A stretch of DNA of 22,949 bases from CAZXCQ01 sp964639275 (GTDB lineage Bacteria > Desulfobacterota > DSM-4660 > Desulfatiglandales > Desulfatiglandaceae), in the NCBI GenBank assembly GCA_964639275.1, contig CAZXCQ010000075.1, positions 1-22,949 on the forward strand. Reading direction: 5' to 3'. Shown here in pieces: positions 1 to 8,305 of the stretch; positions within the stretch are counted from its first letter, which is position 1, and every line of letters starts with the position of its first letter. The notes under the pieces were generated by a model. The model searched no databases, had not been told where the DNA came from, and was given only the letters and a program-made list of their open reading frames with translations. The translations under genes and the position numbers were made by a program.

Positions 1-171
1 AAAAGTCGGAAATTACCCTTTTTTGTCATTCCGGCGAAAGCCATTCGGCTCTGAGCTCATGGCCGAAGGGCCGGAATCCAGTATTTTCCATTGGTTACGG
101 AGCGTCTGGATTCCGGTGCCCGCCCCGGACTCCGATCCGGGGTTCACCAGAGTGACGACTTTTTGCGAGAC
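1..171. repeat. Palindromic intergenic repeat, family A copy 1
   Basis: An imperfect palindrome. GTCATTCCGG (25-34) is followed by CCGGAATCCAG (71-81), then the inverse CTGGATTCCGG (106-116), then GACGACTTTTTGCGAG (154-169). AAAAGTCG at 1-8 and CGACTTTT at 156-163 form terminal inverted repeats; the element may extend beyond the left edge of the window. Similar units lie at about 3991-4149 and 22757-22900. It lies beyond the 3' end of the minus-strand AsmA-like gene. No coding sequence was recognised in 1-251. The GTCATTCCGG/CCGGAATCCAG core resembles the non-autonomous intergenic repeats common in Desulfobacterota genomes (recalled, not searched). Confidence 0.7.
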
Positions 172-251
172 CCTCACACTTGGAGGGACGAATGTGGGTT
201 CCCCCAGGTCTTATGATTTGTGCGGCACAAAGGGCAACGCTGTTGGTCCCA

Positions 252-3200
252 CTACCGGCCTGATGAACCCATTTGAATGGTGCCGTCTTTACCCGTAATG
301 ATAACATCGGAAGAGACGGTTTTCAATAGATCCACAATCGGGCCAAGGGCCAAAAGGCCATGTTCAAGCCGCGTCTGGATGGGGAGACCGGCGATATTCA
401 ACCGTTCTATCCGGGGGAGCCTGACGCGGACACCCTTGACCTCCACCTCCCCGGAGAACGAGAGGTTGCCGTAGCGGACCTGCAGGGTGATCCAGAGGGG
501 GGTGCCGACCCGAAGCAACTCCCTTTGCCTTACGATGCCTTCGTTGCTTTCATACGGATCAAGGGCATAAAGGAATCGCTCAAAGGTCCGGGACCCGATA
601 TGGGTCAACTGCAGGGTCAGACGCGCATGGTTTAGCAGCCGGACCGGGTCGCCTGTCAGGGGGATCTGGAGGGAGAGCTGTCCCGAGAGATCCACGGGGT
701 CAGGTGATTCTGGTTGCCCGTTTGAGGTCCGCTGGATGGCGCGGGGGAGCAGGAGGTTGGGATTGAGGCCGGAAAATGCGCAGCGGGTTTCCATCTCAAA
801 ACCCTGAGGGTCTTCTGTGACATAGAGTTCGCCGACAACGCTACCCCCCATGACATCAAACTGGAACCGATCAATCGACGGGAGCGATCTCACAAGGCGG
901 AGGTCCAGTTCATAGTCTGATATCTCCAGGGGGAGGGGTCCCGCCTCAATGCGCGCCGACTTGAAAGCAACCGCCGGACGGGAGGTCAACCGGCCTCGGA
1001 GGTCATCCATGAGCCTTCGTGCCACAAGGTCACGGGCCTCTTGAAAGACGCGGGGCTTGACCTCTGTCTGGAGTACCTTTCGGGATAATGGGGCAGGGGA
1101 AGACCCCTTCTGACGATCCCCCCGGACCGGCCGGCCGACAAAAAGGGTCTTCTCCAGTTCGAGATGGGTCCTGAGGTCCCTGATCTCTACCCGGGGGCCG
1201 TAGCTGACATCCAGACCCGGACTCTCTATCCACCCCTTTGCCCTGAGCTCATTTTCTCCGGTCAGGTCAATCCGGGTCCCTGCTTCGAGTGACCCCTTTA
1301 GAAATACCCCCTTCTTTTGCCAGGAGAACCCCTCGGTTGAGCGGGCACGGACCTTTGCAGTTATGGACCCCTCCCCCTTTTCAAGCAAGGCGGAAAGTGA
1401 GGCCCTGAACCCTTGCCTGAGGAGTTGATCGATCCTGTTGAGTGACAGATCAAGGGATTGGGCGAGCCCCACCGGCTCAACGTCGAGGGTCTCGGAGAAC
1501 CGGATCGTCCGAAGCTCCTCCTGGGCACCTGATAGCGAGATCGAGACCCGCAGCGGGGTCTTGAGTCTTCCGAGTGACGGGAGCTCTTTGATACTCCCCA
1601 GGACCACCCTCCCCGTTATTGATCCCCCCTGCATGGCCTTTGACAGATTCAGGGCCAAGGGGTCGTCGGTGTGGATCTGAGAGGCCTTAAACGCGCCCTT
1701 TTCTGAAAAGGGAAGGCTCGCGGTAACATCCTTGAGGTCTGTTGTGACGCGCATGTCTTCGAGGAATCGAACATCCTGAAGCTTCTGATAAAGAGAGGTT
1801 CCAGTATCGGAAAAAGCTTTCTTTTCTTCGTCGGTTGGGAGCCTTCCTTCAAGTTTCCATTGAATGTTCATCATCCCTTTGACATCGATTTTTTCAGGGA
1901 GATGGGTGGCCAGAAGGGGGACAATCTCGCCCATGTTGAGGGTGGCCTTCCCCTCGGTCTTGAGAGAGCTCCGGCCCAGGTCAAGTGCGGAGGCCTCTAT
2001 CCGGGTATCCAGGAGATCCTTTAACTCAAGGTGCGCCCGGACCCTATCCGCATCCACCCGTAATGGGTGAAGATCGATCAGGTGGATCCCGGATAGATCA
2101 AGTTCCAGATCCAGACCGGATTCGAGCGGGCCAGGCGAAGGGGCCATGAGGTGAAAGGCGGGCGCCGAGATGCGGGCCTGAGCCGTGTGCAGTATGGCCG
2201 GTTGCCCCGATTTGAGAGTGAGTTTTCCATTCAATGTATGCCCAAGTCGGGGAACGCGGATCTCTTTGCCGACGGTCAATCCCTGAAGTGTGCCCGACTC
2301 GTTCAAAAAGAGGTCTCCATTGAGGCCAAAAAGCGATTTCCGGGATTTCTCCATGTCCTTGGCAACCACCCGGAGTTCGGAAACGCCGAGGTGTCTGAGG
2401 CGTATCTCTTTTTCCCCGGTGACATGGATCTGATCCAGTTTCAAATCTCCCACCATATTGATCTGGACAGGGAAAAAAGACTTGAGCTGGATGTCTCCCT
2501 TTTGCAGACCGAAGTTGAGCGTTGTGGCGGAAATGGCCCCTTTGTCGGTCTTGAAACGAAAAGGGGGGAGCCTCAGAGAAAGCCCGTTTATCTCCACCCG
2601 GCTCTCTGCTTCAGAAGCAGACCGGGTAAATCGTAAGTCCTTGATCCCCAGCTCGGGCGAGGCACCCTCCTTATCTCTATTTCTGGTGCCAAATGCAATA
2701 CCACCGGGGACAAATGCCCTGCCCAGCTTGAGCAGTTCGTCGAGGTCCAGAAAAAGGGGGCCTATCTTCAGATCCACGTCGGGCTGAGGATTGGTGATGT
2801 TTCTGACGTCCCCCTGAAAAGAGAGTCGGCTGTTTTGCTGGACCTGGATTTTTCCGGAGCTGACGTGAAACGATCCTTTGTTTGTGTCAACACTTCCCGC
2901 CTGAGAAAGGATAAAACGGATTGGGCCCACACGGTTTGTCCCCAGCGGGCCACCGGATGCGGCCAGATCGTTTCCCTCGACAATGAGACTAAAGCCCACC
3001 ACACCCTCGGGTTTGAGCAGGGCCTTCAGGGCCACTTGAACCCTCCCCAAAGGATTGGGAAAAGCGGGGGACAGAAAGGGGCGGGCCGCATTTGAAAGGA
3101 CGGCCAGATCCAGGTCCAGCTCTCCGTTGAGGCCCATCTGCGAAAGATTTCCATCCGCCGAGAGCCTTAGGCCGGGCAGATCGCCTTTGATCTTGCACGA

Positions 3201-3953
3201 AGCCCGTTTGAGGTTGAGGGAGGCGCCAGGGTCCACAAGATCACTGATCAGAACGGATACCGCAAGAGGCGGAAGGGGGTTTCCGTCCATAACCAGTTGC
3301 GAGGACAGGGACACTGCCATCGGTTCTCTGATCAGTGAGGGTATCTCAACGAGCATTGAGGCATTACGGGTGGCAAAAGAGCGGTTTTGCGACCTATCCT
3401 CAACCGATACGGAGATTCCCTTTAGGTGAATACGGGCCCTGACATCTGCGGGGACCGCCAGGCGAATCGCTCGCCAGTCACCCGGAGCGGGTTCGGCCGC
3501 TGGTCTCCTGGGGGGGGCCATCCGGGAAAGCAGCGTTTCAAGGTTTGTCCGGCCGTCCGGGTTCCGGATGAGACGGAATCCCACGCCTTCGATTTCCAGA
3601 TCAAATGCCAGTCGCCGCTGGAGGAGTTGTTCAAGATCCAGCTCCAGGAGGGCGCGGTCGATGGATGCGATGGGGATCCTCGAAAAGGACGGGTCGTCGG
3701 CGACCCTGACCCCTTCCAGCAGGACGCCTCTGGACCAGGTCCAGGTCAGACGGTCTATGTAGAGGGGACGTCTGATCGTTTCGGAGACATAGGTCTCCAG
3801 ATGCCCCTTGAACCATTTTGTGGAAACAACCCGGGGAAGAAAAAAAAGGGAACCAATGAGAAGGATCACCCCTATGAGCAGGGCCCCGAACAGCCAGAGC
3901 AGAAACCTGATTATCCGGCGCGATCGGGGAGTTGTTTTTGCATCAGGGTCCAT
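252..3953 (-). CDS. AsmA-like envelope protein (AsmA/YhdP/TamB-type)
   Basis: A long protein of about 1233 residues. It has a short basic N-terminus, one membrane segment (about residues 14-39, rich in Leu, Ile, Val and Phe), then a very long stretch of alternating hydrophobic and polar beta-strand-like sequence with no enzyme motif. This architecture is that of the AsmA family: inner-membrane anchored, periplasmic, beta-rich proteins. Members such as YhdP and TamB are thought to form grooves that carry phospholipid towards the outer membrane. The N-terminal 150 residues (RRPLYIDRLTWTWSRG, then a run on inherited ligand strands) and the C-terminal repeat-like strands fit AsmA best. I chose ATG at 3953; a TTG at 3962 is three codons upstream and neither has a strong ribosome binding site. 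The gene stands alone on the minus strand, with repeats on both sides and no obvious link to the catabolic genes. Family assignment is good; the exact role is inferred. Confidence 0.8.
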   Translation of the reverse strand: MDPDAKTTPRSRRIIRFLLWLFGALLIGVILLIGSLFFLPRVVSTKWFKGHLETYVSETIRRPLYIDRLTWTWSRGVLLEGVRVADDPSFSRIPIASIDRALLELDLEQLLQRRLAFDLEIEGVGFRLIRNPDGRTNLETLLSRMAPPRRPAAEPAPGDWRAIRLAVPADVRARIHLKGISVSVEDRSQNRSFATRNASMLVEIPSLIREPMAVSLSSQLVMDGNPLPPLAVSVLISDLVDPGASLNLKRASCKIKGDLPGLRLSADGNLSQMGLNGELDLDLAVLSNAARPFLSPAFPNPLGRVQVALKALLKPEGVVGFSLIVEGNDLAASGGPLGTNRVGPIRFILSQAGSVDTNKGSFHVSSGKIQVQQNSRLSFQGDVRNITNPQPDVDLKIGPLFLDLDELLKLGRAFVPGGIAFGTRNRDKEGASPELGIKDLRFTRSASEAESRVEINGLSLRLPPFRFKTDKGAISATTLNFGLQKGDIQLKSFFPVQINMVGDLKLDQIHVTGEKEIRLRHLGVSELRVVAKDMEKSRKSLFGLNGDLFLNESGTLQGLTVGKEIRVPRLGHTLNGKLTLKSGQPAILHTAQARISAPAFHLMAPSPGPLESGLDLELDLSGIHLIDLHPLRVDADRVRAHLELKDLLDTRIEASALDLGRSSLKTEGKATLNMGEIVPLLATHLPEKIDVKGMMNIQWKLEGRLPTDEEKKAFSDTGTSLYQKLQDVRFLEDMRVTTDLKDVTASLPFSEKGAFKASQIHTDDPLALNLSKAMQGGSITGRVVLGSIKELPSLGRLKTPLRVSISLSGAQEELRTIRFSETLDVEPVGLAQSLDLSLNRIDQLLRQGFRASLSALLEKGEGSITAKVRARSTEGFSWQKKGVFLKGSLEAGTRIDLTGENELRAKGWIESPGLDVSYGPRVEIRDLRTHLELEKTLFVGRPVRGDRQKGSSPAPLSRKVLQTEVKPRVFQEARDLVARRLMDDLRGRLTSRPAVAFKSARIEAGPLPLEISDYELDLRLVRSLPSIDRFQFDVMGGSVVGELYVTEDPQGFEMETRCAFSGLNPNLLLPRAIQRTSNGQPESPDPVDLSGQLSLQIPLTGDPVRLLNHARLTLQLTHIGSRTFERFLYALDPYESNEGIVRQRELLRVGTPLWITLQVRYGNLSFSGEVEVKGVRVRLPRIERLNIAGLPIQTRLEHGLLALGPIVDLLKTVSSDVIITGKDGTIQMGSSGR

Positions 3954-3990
3954 GTCTTTCAATTCTTTGATTCCACACCCGGTATCAATA

Positions 3991-4149
3991 TTGATGATTT
4001 CGCAAAACCCATCAATGCCGCTTTTCCGTCATTCCGGCCCCGTATAGGATACGGGATAAACTCCAGCCGGAATCCAGTTCTTTTAGGCATTTACAGGTCC
4101 CCTGGCCCCCGTTTTTCAACGGGGTGACGACTTTTTACAAATTCATCAG
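3991..4149. repeat. Palindromic intergenic repeat, family A copy 2
   Basis: GTCATTCCGG at 4028-4037 and CCGGAATCCAG at 4067-4077 repeat the core of copy 1, and GTGACGACTTTTTACAAATT follows at 4124-4143. The ends form an imperfect inverted repeat: the left end reads GATGATTTCGCAAAA and the right end reads CTTTTTACAAATTCATCA. It sits in the gap between the divergently transcribed AsmA-like and MFS genes and directly abuts a family B copy. The two repeats fill about 250 of the roughly 400 non-coding bases here; no gene was recognised in the rest. Confidence 0.65.
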
Positions 4150-4150
4150 T

Positions 4151-4246
4151 ATTAGCTTTCTTCAAAACTGGAACTGCGACAGGGGAATGGGGGTTCTGAA
4201 TCCCCATTGCCCGGGTTTCAAAAAACCAAAGCATTACCATACGAGG
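4151..4246 (-). repeat. Hairpin repeat, family B copy 1 (inverted)
   Basis: This is close to the reverse complement of 8133-8219. Shared blocks are TTAGCTTTCTTCAAAA, CAGGGGAATGGGGGTTCTGA, ATCCCCATT, GGGTTTCAAA and a degenerate AAAG-N2-TTAC tail. The centre folds as a G-rich arm facing a C-rich arm with one mismatch. It has no U-run, so it is not a typical intrinsic terminator. It lies between the AsmA-like and MFS genes, next to a family A copy. Confidence 0.65.
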
Positions 4247-4351
4247 TTATCTGTAGTGAGATCACCGGGTCAAGCGCAATCTCAAAAGAAAGGACTTGAG
4301 GTTTTGCCGGGTACATGCAAGAAATGCGGGACTTGATCTGGGGCAGGGGCA

Positions 4352-5518
4352 TTGAATCTAAAAAGACTCATTCCTTTATATCTGGGTGCAGCCATCGGGC
4401 CCATGGGGGGGATCGGGCTGGTTCCATTGATCCCGGTCCTGGCAAAGGAGTGGGCTGTGGCATTTAGCACGGCCTCGCTGGCCATCACCGCTTACATGGC
4501 CCCCTTTATCATCGTCCTGCTGTTTTCGGGATCGATTGCACAGGTTTTTGATGCGCGAAAGGCCCTTTTTTTTGGCTTTGGCGCCTATGCAGTCGGGAGT
4601 GCCCTGTGCGGCATGTCTCCCAACCTGGGGGCGCTTCTGGGTAGCCGGGTCGTCCAGGGTGTGGGGGCCGGGTTTTTTACGCCCATTATTATGGCGATGG
4701 TCGGAGAGCTTGTCCCGGAGAGACATGTGGGAAAGGCCATGGGGTTGCTGGGTGTGGCCTATACCGTTGGAGTGACCCTGGGTCCCCTGGTCTCGGGGCT
4801 TATAGAGGTGGGTTATGGCTGGCCCTGGTTCTTCTATTTCTTGGTGGTCCTCTCATTGACAGCGGGCGCCCTTTATGCGATTTCAAGTGAATCCATTTCG
4901 AGAAAAAAGGGGGAGCGGGAAGGTATCCTGGCTATCTTGTCGATATTTAGACGTGCCTTGCTCGAACGTGGTGTCCTTTATCTGAGCTTTGCTGCATTCT
5001 CCTTTTTTATCGCCTTTATCGGGATCATGACCTTTACCGCCGACTACCTCAAGACCGATCTAAACCTTCCATCGGACCAGGTGGGTGCCATTCTTTCCAT
5101 AACCGGTCTTTCAGGGATTATCGTGTCACCCATTGCAGGATTCTTTGGGGACCGGCTGGGCAGACGGAACGTCTTTCTCGCCGGTGCCACGATCACGCTA
5201 TCGCTTATTGTATGGATGACCCTGGTGGGTTATTCCTATTTCACCTATCTCATGCTTTTTCTTATGCTCGGCACCGGGACCGCCACAGCATGGACTTCGC
5301 TCAACACCATGGCCGTTCAGATCTCTTCCCCCATGCGCAGACCGGTGACCTCTGTCTACAACGCCATCAAATACGCAGGGTATGCCCTTGCCCCGATAAT
5401 CCTGTCGGTCCTTTATATCCCTTTCAGATTGAAGGCCGTGCAATTGGGATGCATGGCAGCGGTCGTCATATCCGCCGCTCTTGTCACTATCGCGTGGCGC
5501 CGGCAGAGGACGGCCTGA
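4352..5518 (+). CDS. MFS transporter, DHA-like exporter
   Basis: A 388-residue hydrophobic protein with about 12 membrane segments, the usual size for drug:H+ antiporter-type major facilitator proteins. Visible motifs: a degenerate loop 2-3 motif (GSIAQVFDARKAL, residues 60-72), the Arg of motif B (LLGSRVVQGVGAG, R99), motif C of proton-driven exporters (GVTLGPLVSG, about 140-149), and a textbook loop 8-9 motif GDRLGRR (266-272). It probably exports a small hydrophobic or organic-acid molecule by proton exchange; the substrate cannot be read from the sequence. The start is TTG, preceded by a weak GGGCAGGGG; a downstream ATG at residue 18 would cut into the first helix. It converges with the lyase-like gene, with only seven bases between the stop codons and no visible terminator. 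Family is sure, function general. Confidence 0.88.
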   Translation: MNLKRLIPLYLGAAIGPMGGIGLVPLIPVLAKEWAVAFSTASLAITAYMAPFIIVLLFSGSIAQVFDARKALFFGFGAYAVGSALCGMSPNLGALLGSRVVQGVGAGFFTPIIMAMVGELVPERHVGKAMGLLGVAYTVGVTLGPLVSGLIEVGYGWPWFFYFLVVLSLTAGALYAISSESISRKKGEREGILAILSIFRRALLERGVLYLSFAAFSFFIAFIGIMTFTADYLKTDLNLPSDQVGAILSITGLSGIIVSPIAGFFGDRLGRRNVFLAGATITLSLIVWMTLVGYSYFTYLMLFLMLGTGTATAWTSLNTMAVQISSPMRRPVTSVYNAIKYAGYALAPIILSVLYIPFRLKAVQLGCMAAVVISAALVTIAWRRQRTA

Positions 5519-5525
5519 GAGAGGT

Positions 5526-6563
5526 CTACCTTTTTTCAGTCTTATATTCCTGCATCTTTGGGATGGGCCCGGCGCCCGGTCTTTCCCCGGTCCCCAGGCA
5601 AAAACTCCAGAGCTCGCGCCCCGCGATCCTTTCAACCATTCTTCCCAAGTCCATGACTTTATCTATATCAATACCGGTCTCGATTTCCATTCCATCGAGC
5701 ATGATCACAAGGTCCTCTGTGGATACGAGTCCTGGCCGGCGGGAGACCTCGGTCAATCCCATGACCCCAGGCACCGGAACCCCATCCACAAAGTTGGCCG
5801 GCCAACCCCCGAGCCCCCCCAATGTGGTCTCAAAGCGGGTAACCCCTTGCTGCAGCGCGGCAAAGTAGCAGGCCAACCCTGTCCCCCTTGCGTCATGGAT
5901 ATGAAATATGTGAAGGCGGGGATCGGGGAATTTTTCAAAGACCCTGTCAAAATAGTCATAGACCCGGTTGGGAGAGGCCTCTCCCAGGTGGTCTGGATGC
6001 TCGATATCATCGACTCCCATAGCCAGAAGTCTGTCGATGAATTCCAGGGTCCGGGCTACCCGGTCTACCTGCGCCTCTTCTGGATCTGGTGGACTGAATA
6101 TGCCTGTCAGGAAAACATTCACCTTCATACCGAGCTGATGGGCCTGATACACGGTCTCTTCAATCCATCTCCATGTATCAGGATAGTTCATGCCCAAAAC
6201 CACCTTATTCAGCCTTTCACTGGCTGGCAGAATGCCTAACAGAATCCGATCAACCCGGTATCCCTTTTCCCGTGCCTCCAGGGCCCGTAGGGTCGCCTTT
6301 TTGCCGGTGGTGACACATGAATAGACCACATCATTGTGGTCGGGTAAACCCTTCATCACCTCTTCCCAATCCCTGAACTGGGGCTGATAGCGGGGGGGTG
6401 CAAATGCCGTCACCTCCATCTCTTTAAAACCCGCCTCCAGGAGTTGTCTGATAATAAAGAGTTTTGCTTCAGCAGGGATGATGTGAGTCTCAGATTGAAA
6501 TCCGTCACGGAGGGTCAGATCGGAGAGGGTTACCTTCCTTGGAAGCTTACAATGTGTCTCCAT
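5526..6563 (-). CDS. HMG-CoA lyase-family (DRE-TIM) acyl-CoA lyase, atypical active site
   Basis: A 345-residue TIM-barrel protein of the HMGL-like/pyruvate carboxyltransferase family, which cleaves or condenses 3-hydroxyacyl-CoA-type substrates using a divalent metal. Seen: the opening motif TLRDGFQ (17-23) with catalytic Arg19 and metal ligand Asp20; EVTAFAPP (50-57), matching the E-T/A-S/A-F strand; and HIHDARGTG (221-229) with metal ligands His221 and His223. Odd: the lyase signature GLGGCP reads GLGGWP, so Trp254 replaces the mobile-loop Cys. The following loop appears to be longer, and the Asn metal ligand of the GNLATED motif is replaced in PGLVSTED. HMG-CoA lyase activity is therefore doubtful; a related lyase or synthase is more likely. 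ATG at 6563 has a strong AGGAGG site (6573-6579). It is transcribed away from the flavoprotein gene across a shared promoter region. Confidence 0.82.
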   Translation of the reverse strand: METHCKLPRKVTLSDLTLRDGFQSETHIIPAEAKLFIIRQLLEAGFKEMEVTAFAPPRYQPQFRDWEEVMKGLPDHNDVVYSCVTTGKKATLRALEAREKGYRVDRILLGILPASERLNKVVLGMNYPDTWRWIEETVYQAHQLGMKVNVFLTGIFSPPDPEEAQVDRVARTLEFIDRLLAMGVDDIEHPDHLGEASPNRVYDYFDRVFEKFPDPRLHIFHIHDARGTGLACYFAALQQGVTRFETTLGGLGGWPANFVDGVPVPGVMGLTEVSRRPGLVSTEDLVIMLDGMEIETGIDIDKVMDLGRMVERIAGRELWSFCLGTGERPGAGPIPKMQEYKTEKR

Positions 6564-6703
6564 TTGAGTCTAACCTCCTAACCCGGCCAAACCGGAAATA
6601 TGGAATTGTGAAATGGGGAGTTGAGACGTGCGCTTCCGGCTTTTACCGCAAGACGGTCGTAGGCTCGGGCAGGCGGCACGGTCATTGATTGTATTCGTTT
6701 GAG

Positions 6704-6732
6704 AAGTTACTTACATAACAGGACATTGTCAA
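6704..6732 (-). promoter_or_regulatory. Candidate sigma-70 promoter for the lyase-like gene
   Basis: Read on the minus strand, TTGACA (6727-6732) is followed after 17 bases by TAACTT (6704-6709). The -35 box is perfect and the -10 box weak. The start codon is about 140 bases downstream. The -35 lies inside ATTGTCAAT (6725-6733). Support is sequence only. Confidence 0.35.
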
Positions 6733-6818
6733 TGCTTTGAACCCAGACCAACCCGTTTTTCCAGCTGTCCTGGGGCAGGGCAAGAGACAGGAAGCCCTTT
6801 AGAATGTAAATTTTATTG

Positions 6819-6846
6819 TTGACAATTTTGTTAATCTAAGGATAAA
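6819..6846 (+). promoter_or_regulatory. Candidate sigma-70 promoter for the flavoprotein gene
   Basis: TTGACA (6819-6824), 16 bases, then GATAAA (6841-6846). A short palindrome ATTGT-TG-ACAAT (6815-6826) overlaps the -35 and could be a repressor site. The surrounding 6790-6850 is clearly AT-rich against a GC-richer background, as expected for a promoter. The rest of the 381-base gap (6564-6944) holds no recognisable gene. Confidence 0.4.
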
Positions 6847-6944
6847 GGTCAAATTGAGCTTCTCAGATGTCTTTAATTTCGCGTTGGCACATACGCCCCC
6901 AGTTCCAAATCAGAGAGATCCTCCAACGGAAACGGGCAAGATTT

Positions 6945-8075
6945 ATGGCCCTTCGGCTTCGCACAGAACTGTGTAACCTGCTCGAGATAGAGTACCCTAT
7001 CTGTTTGGCCGGAATGGGGATGGGGATATCGGGCTCTGATCTCGTGGCAGCGGTATCCGAAGCGGGTGGCCTGGGCCTGCTCGGGTGCAGCAGGCTGTCC
7101 CCGGAGCAGATCCGTGACCTCATCAGACGCACAAAGAAACTCACGTCAAGACCCTTTGGGGTAGATATCCTGGCACCTCCTATGGGTCAAACAGGATCTC
7201 ACAATCGGGATTTGAGGGATGAAATACCTCCTGAATACTGGGACTTTGTGGCGGATGTGAAGAAAAGGCTAAATATCCCTCACACCAAGACCCCAGGGTA
7301 TGCCTTGACTGAAGAGTTTCTTCGTCAACAGATGGAAGTGGTTGTCGAGGAGAAGATCCCCATATTTGCCACAGGGCTGGGTACCCCTCCATGGTTAATA
7401 AAGGAGGTTCGGGCCCACAACATAAAATACATCTCCATGGTGGGAAGGGCAAAACACGCCAGATACCTGTTGAAGAACAAACCGGATCTGATCGTGGCCC
7501 AGGGGACTGAGTCCGGTGGACATACCGGGAAGATCGGGACGCTTCCACTGGTTCCGCTGATCGTTGATGAGGTGTCCCCGATACCCGTGGTCGCGGCAGG
7601 TGGGATAAATGATGGTCGCGGCCTGGTCGCGGCTTTGGCCCTTGGCGCAGTGGGTGTCTGGATGGGCACCGCCTTTCTGGCAACCCATGAGGCATTTCAC
7701 GACGCGATCCGTTTTGGGTGGATGACAAAAGAAGATGCCGATTTCTATCAGCAGACCATAGTGGAAGCGAGCGAGGATGATGCCATTATCAGCAGAGTCA
7801 AGACGGGGAAGACCTGCCGGTTGTTTAAGAGTGAGCTACTAGAAATGTGGGAGCGATCAGGGCTCGAGCCGCTGCCATACCAGTTACAGACCATTGTCAT
7901 GAGTGAACTGGAAACGGCCCTCATGCAGGGGGGGCGACCCGAATATGTCCTGCATGTTGGCGGTCAGGTGGCAGGGTGCATAAAGGGTCTAAGAGGGGCT
8001 GGCGATCTGGTAGGAGAGATCGTTGAACAAGCCGTTAGGATCATAAAATCCGATATGCCTTCATATGTTTCATAA
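6945..8075 (+). CDS. Nitronate monooxygenase / 2-nitropropane dioxygenase-like flavoprotein
   Basis: A 376-residue FMN TIM-barrel protein of the nitronate monooxygenase/FabK group. Motifs: the N-terminal barrel opening EYPICLAGMGMGISGSDLVA (16-35), AGGLGLLG (40-47), the QGTESGGHTG segment with the conserved His193, and the phosphate-binding stretch VVAAGGINDGRG (215-226) followed by ALGAVGVWMGTAFLAT. Family members oxidise nitronates or reduce enoyl thioesters; which applies here is not visible. It is somewhat longer than FabK at the C-terminus. I chose ATG 6945 because the family fold begins at this point; the reading frame stays open to ATG 6867, but those 26 residues are basic and look unrelated to the family. 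Transcription is probably from the promoter at 6819-6846. The gene precedes the liv-type operon by 230 bases that include a repeat, so it is likely a separate unit. Confidence 0.82.
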   Translation: MALRLRTELCNLLEIEYPICLAGMGMGISGSDLVAAVSEAGGLGLLGCSRLSPEQIRDLIRRTKKLTSRPFGVDILAPPMGQTGSHNRDLRDEIPPEYWDFVADVKKRLNIPHTKTPGYALTEEFLRQQMEVVVEEKIPIFATGLGTPPWLIKEVRAHNIKYISMVGRAKHARYLLKNKPDLIVAQGTESGGHTGKIGTLPLVPLIVDEVSPIPVVAAGGINDGRGLVAALALGAVGVWMGTAFLATHEAFHDAIRFGWMTKEDADFYQQTIVEASEDDAIISRVKTGKTCRLFKSELLEMWERSGLEPLPYQLQTIVMSELETALMQGGRPEYVLHVGGQVAGCIKGLRGAGDLVGEIVEQAVRIIKSDMPSYVS

Positions 8076-8132
8076 GCTTTTCCGGAAATGAACTTCACCA
8101 TCTAGATAAAGAGAACAAGACATAAGCCGGAT

Positions 8133-8219
8133 CGTAACACTTTAGCCGTTTGAAACCTGGGGAATGGGGATTCAGAACCCCCATTCCCCTGTCTCAGTTC
8201 TAATTTTGAAGAAAGCTAA
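8133..8219 (+). repeat. Hairpin repeat, family B copy 2
   Basis: It begins CGTAACACTTT, shared exactly with 22680-22690, and contains a perfect 11-bp stem: GGGGAATGGGG (8159-8169) against CCCCATTCCCC (8179-8189), with a nine-base loop. It ends with AATTTTGAAGAAAGCTAA, matching the inverted copy near 4151. The RNA would fold strongly, but no U-run follows. It lies between the flavoprotein gene and the promoter of the liv-type operon. Confidence 0.75.
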
Positions 8220-8220
8220 A

Positions 8221-8248
8221 TTGATAAGCCGGATCAAGCCTTTACGAT
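8221..8248 (+). promoter_or_regulatory. Candidate sigma-70 promoter of the liv-type operon
   Basis: TTGATA (8221-8226), a 16-base spacer, and TACGAT (8243-8248). This would start transcription near 8255, leaving a leader of about 50 bases before the binding-protein gene. It is the only reasonable match in the gap and immediately follows the family B repeat. Confidence 0.4.
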
Positions 8249-8305
8249 TAATGGTATGGTGACTTTTGTTTTGGGCGTAAACATCAATCAAAAGGAGGGA
8301 GAAGG

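Noticed and set aside
23..307. Short open frames on both strands in the left intergenic region
   Set aside because: They lie inside the palindromic repeat or overlap the end of the AsmA-like gene and resemble no protein family; no ribosome binding sites.
2151..2636. A 161-codon plus-strand open frame inside the AsmA-like gene
   Set aside because: It is a shadow of the minus-strand gene; the minus-strand protein is continuous and has the expected membrane anchor and composition.
3426..4127. A 233-codon plus-strand open frame across the start of the AsmA-like gene
   Set aside because: It covers the coding start and the repeat, has low-complexity Gly/Pro/Arg content and no family resemblance.
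6867..6944. N-terminal extension of the flavoprotein to ATG 6867
   Set aside because: The 26 added residues are basic and precede the conserved barrel start; ATG 6945 fits the family better.
8159..8189. Hairpin as a terminator of the flavoprotein gene
   Set aside because: The stem is strong but no run of T follows, and the same hairpin occurs at other sites as part of a repeat.
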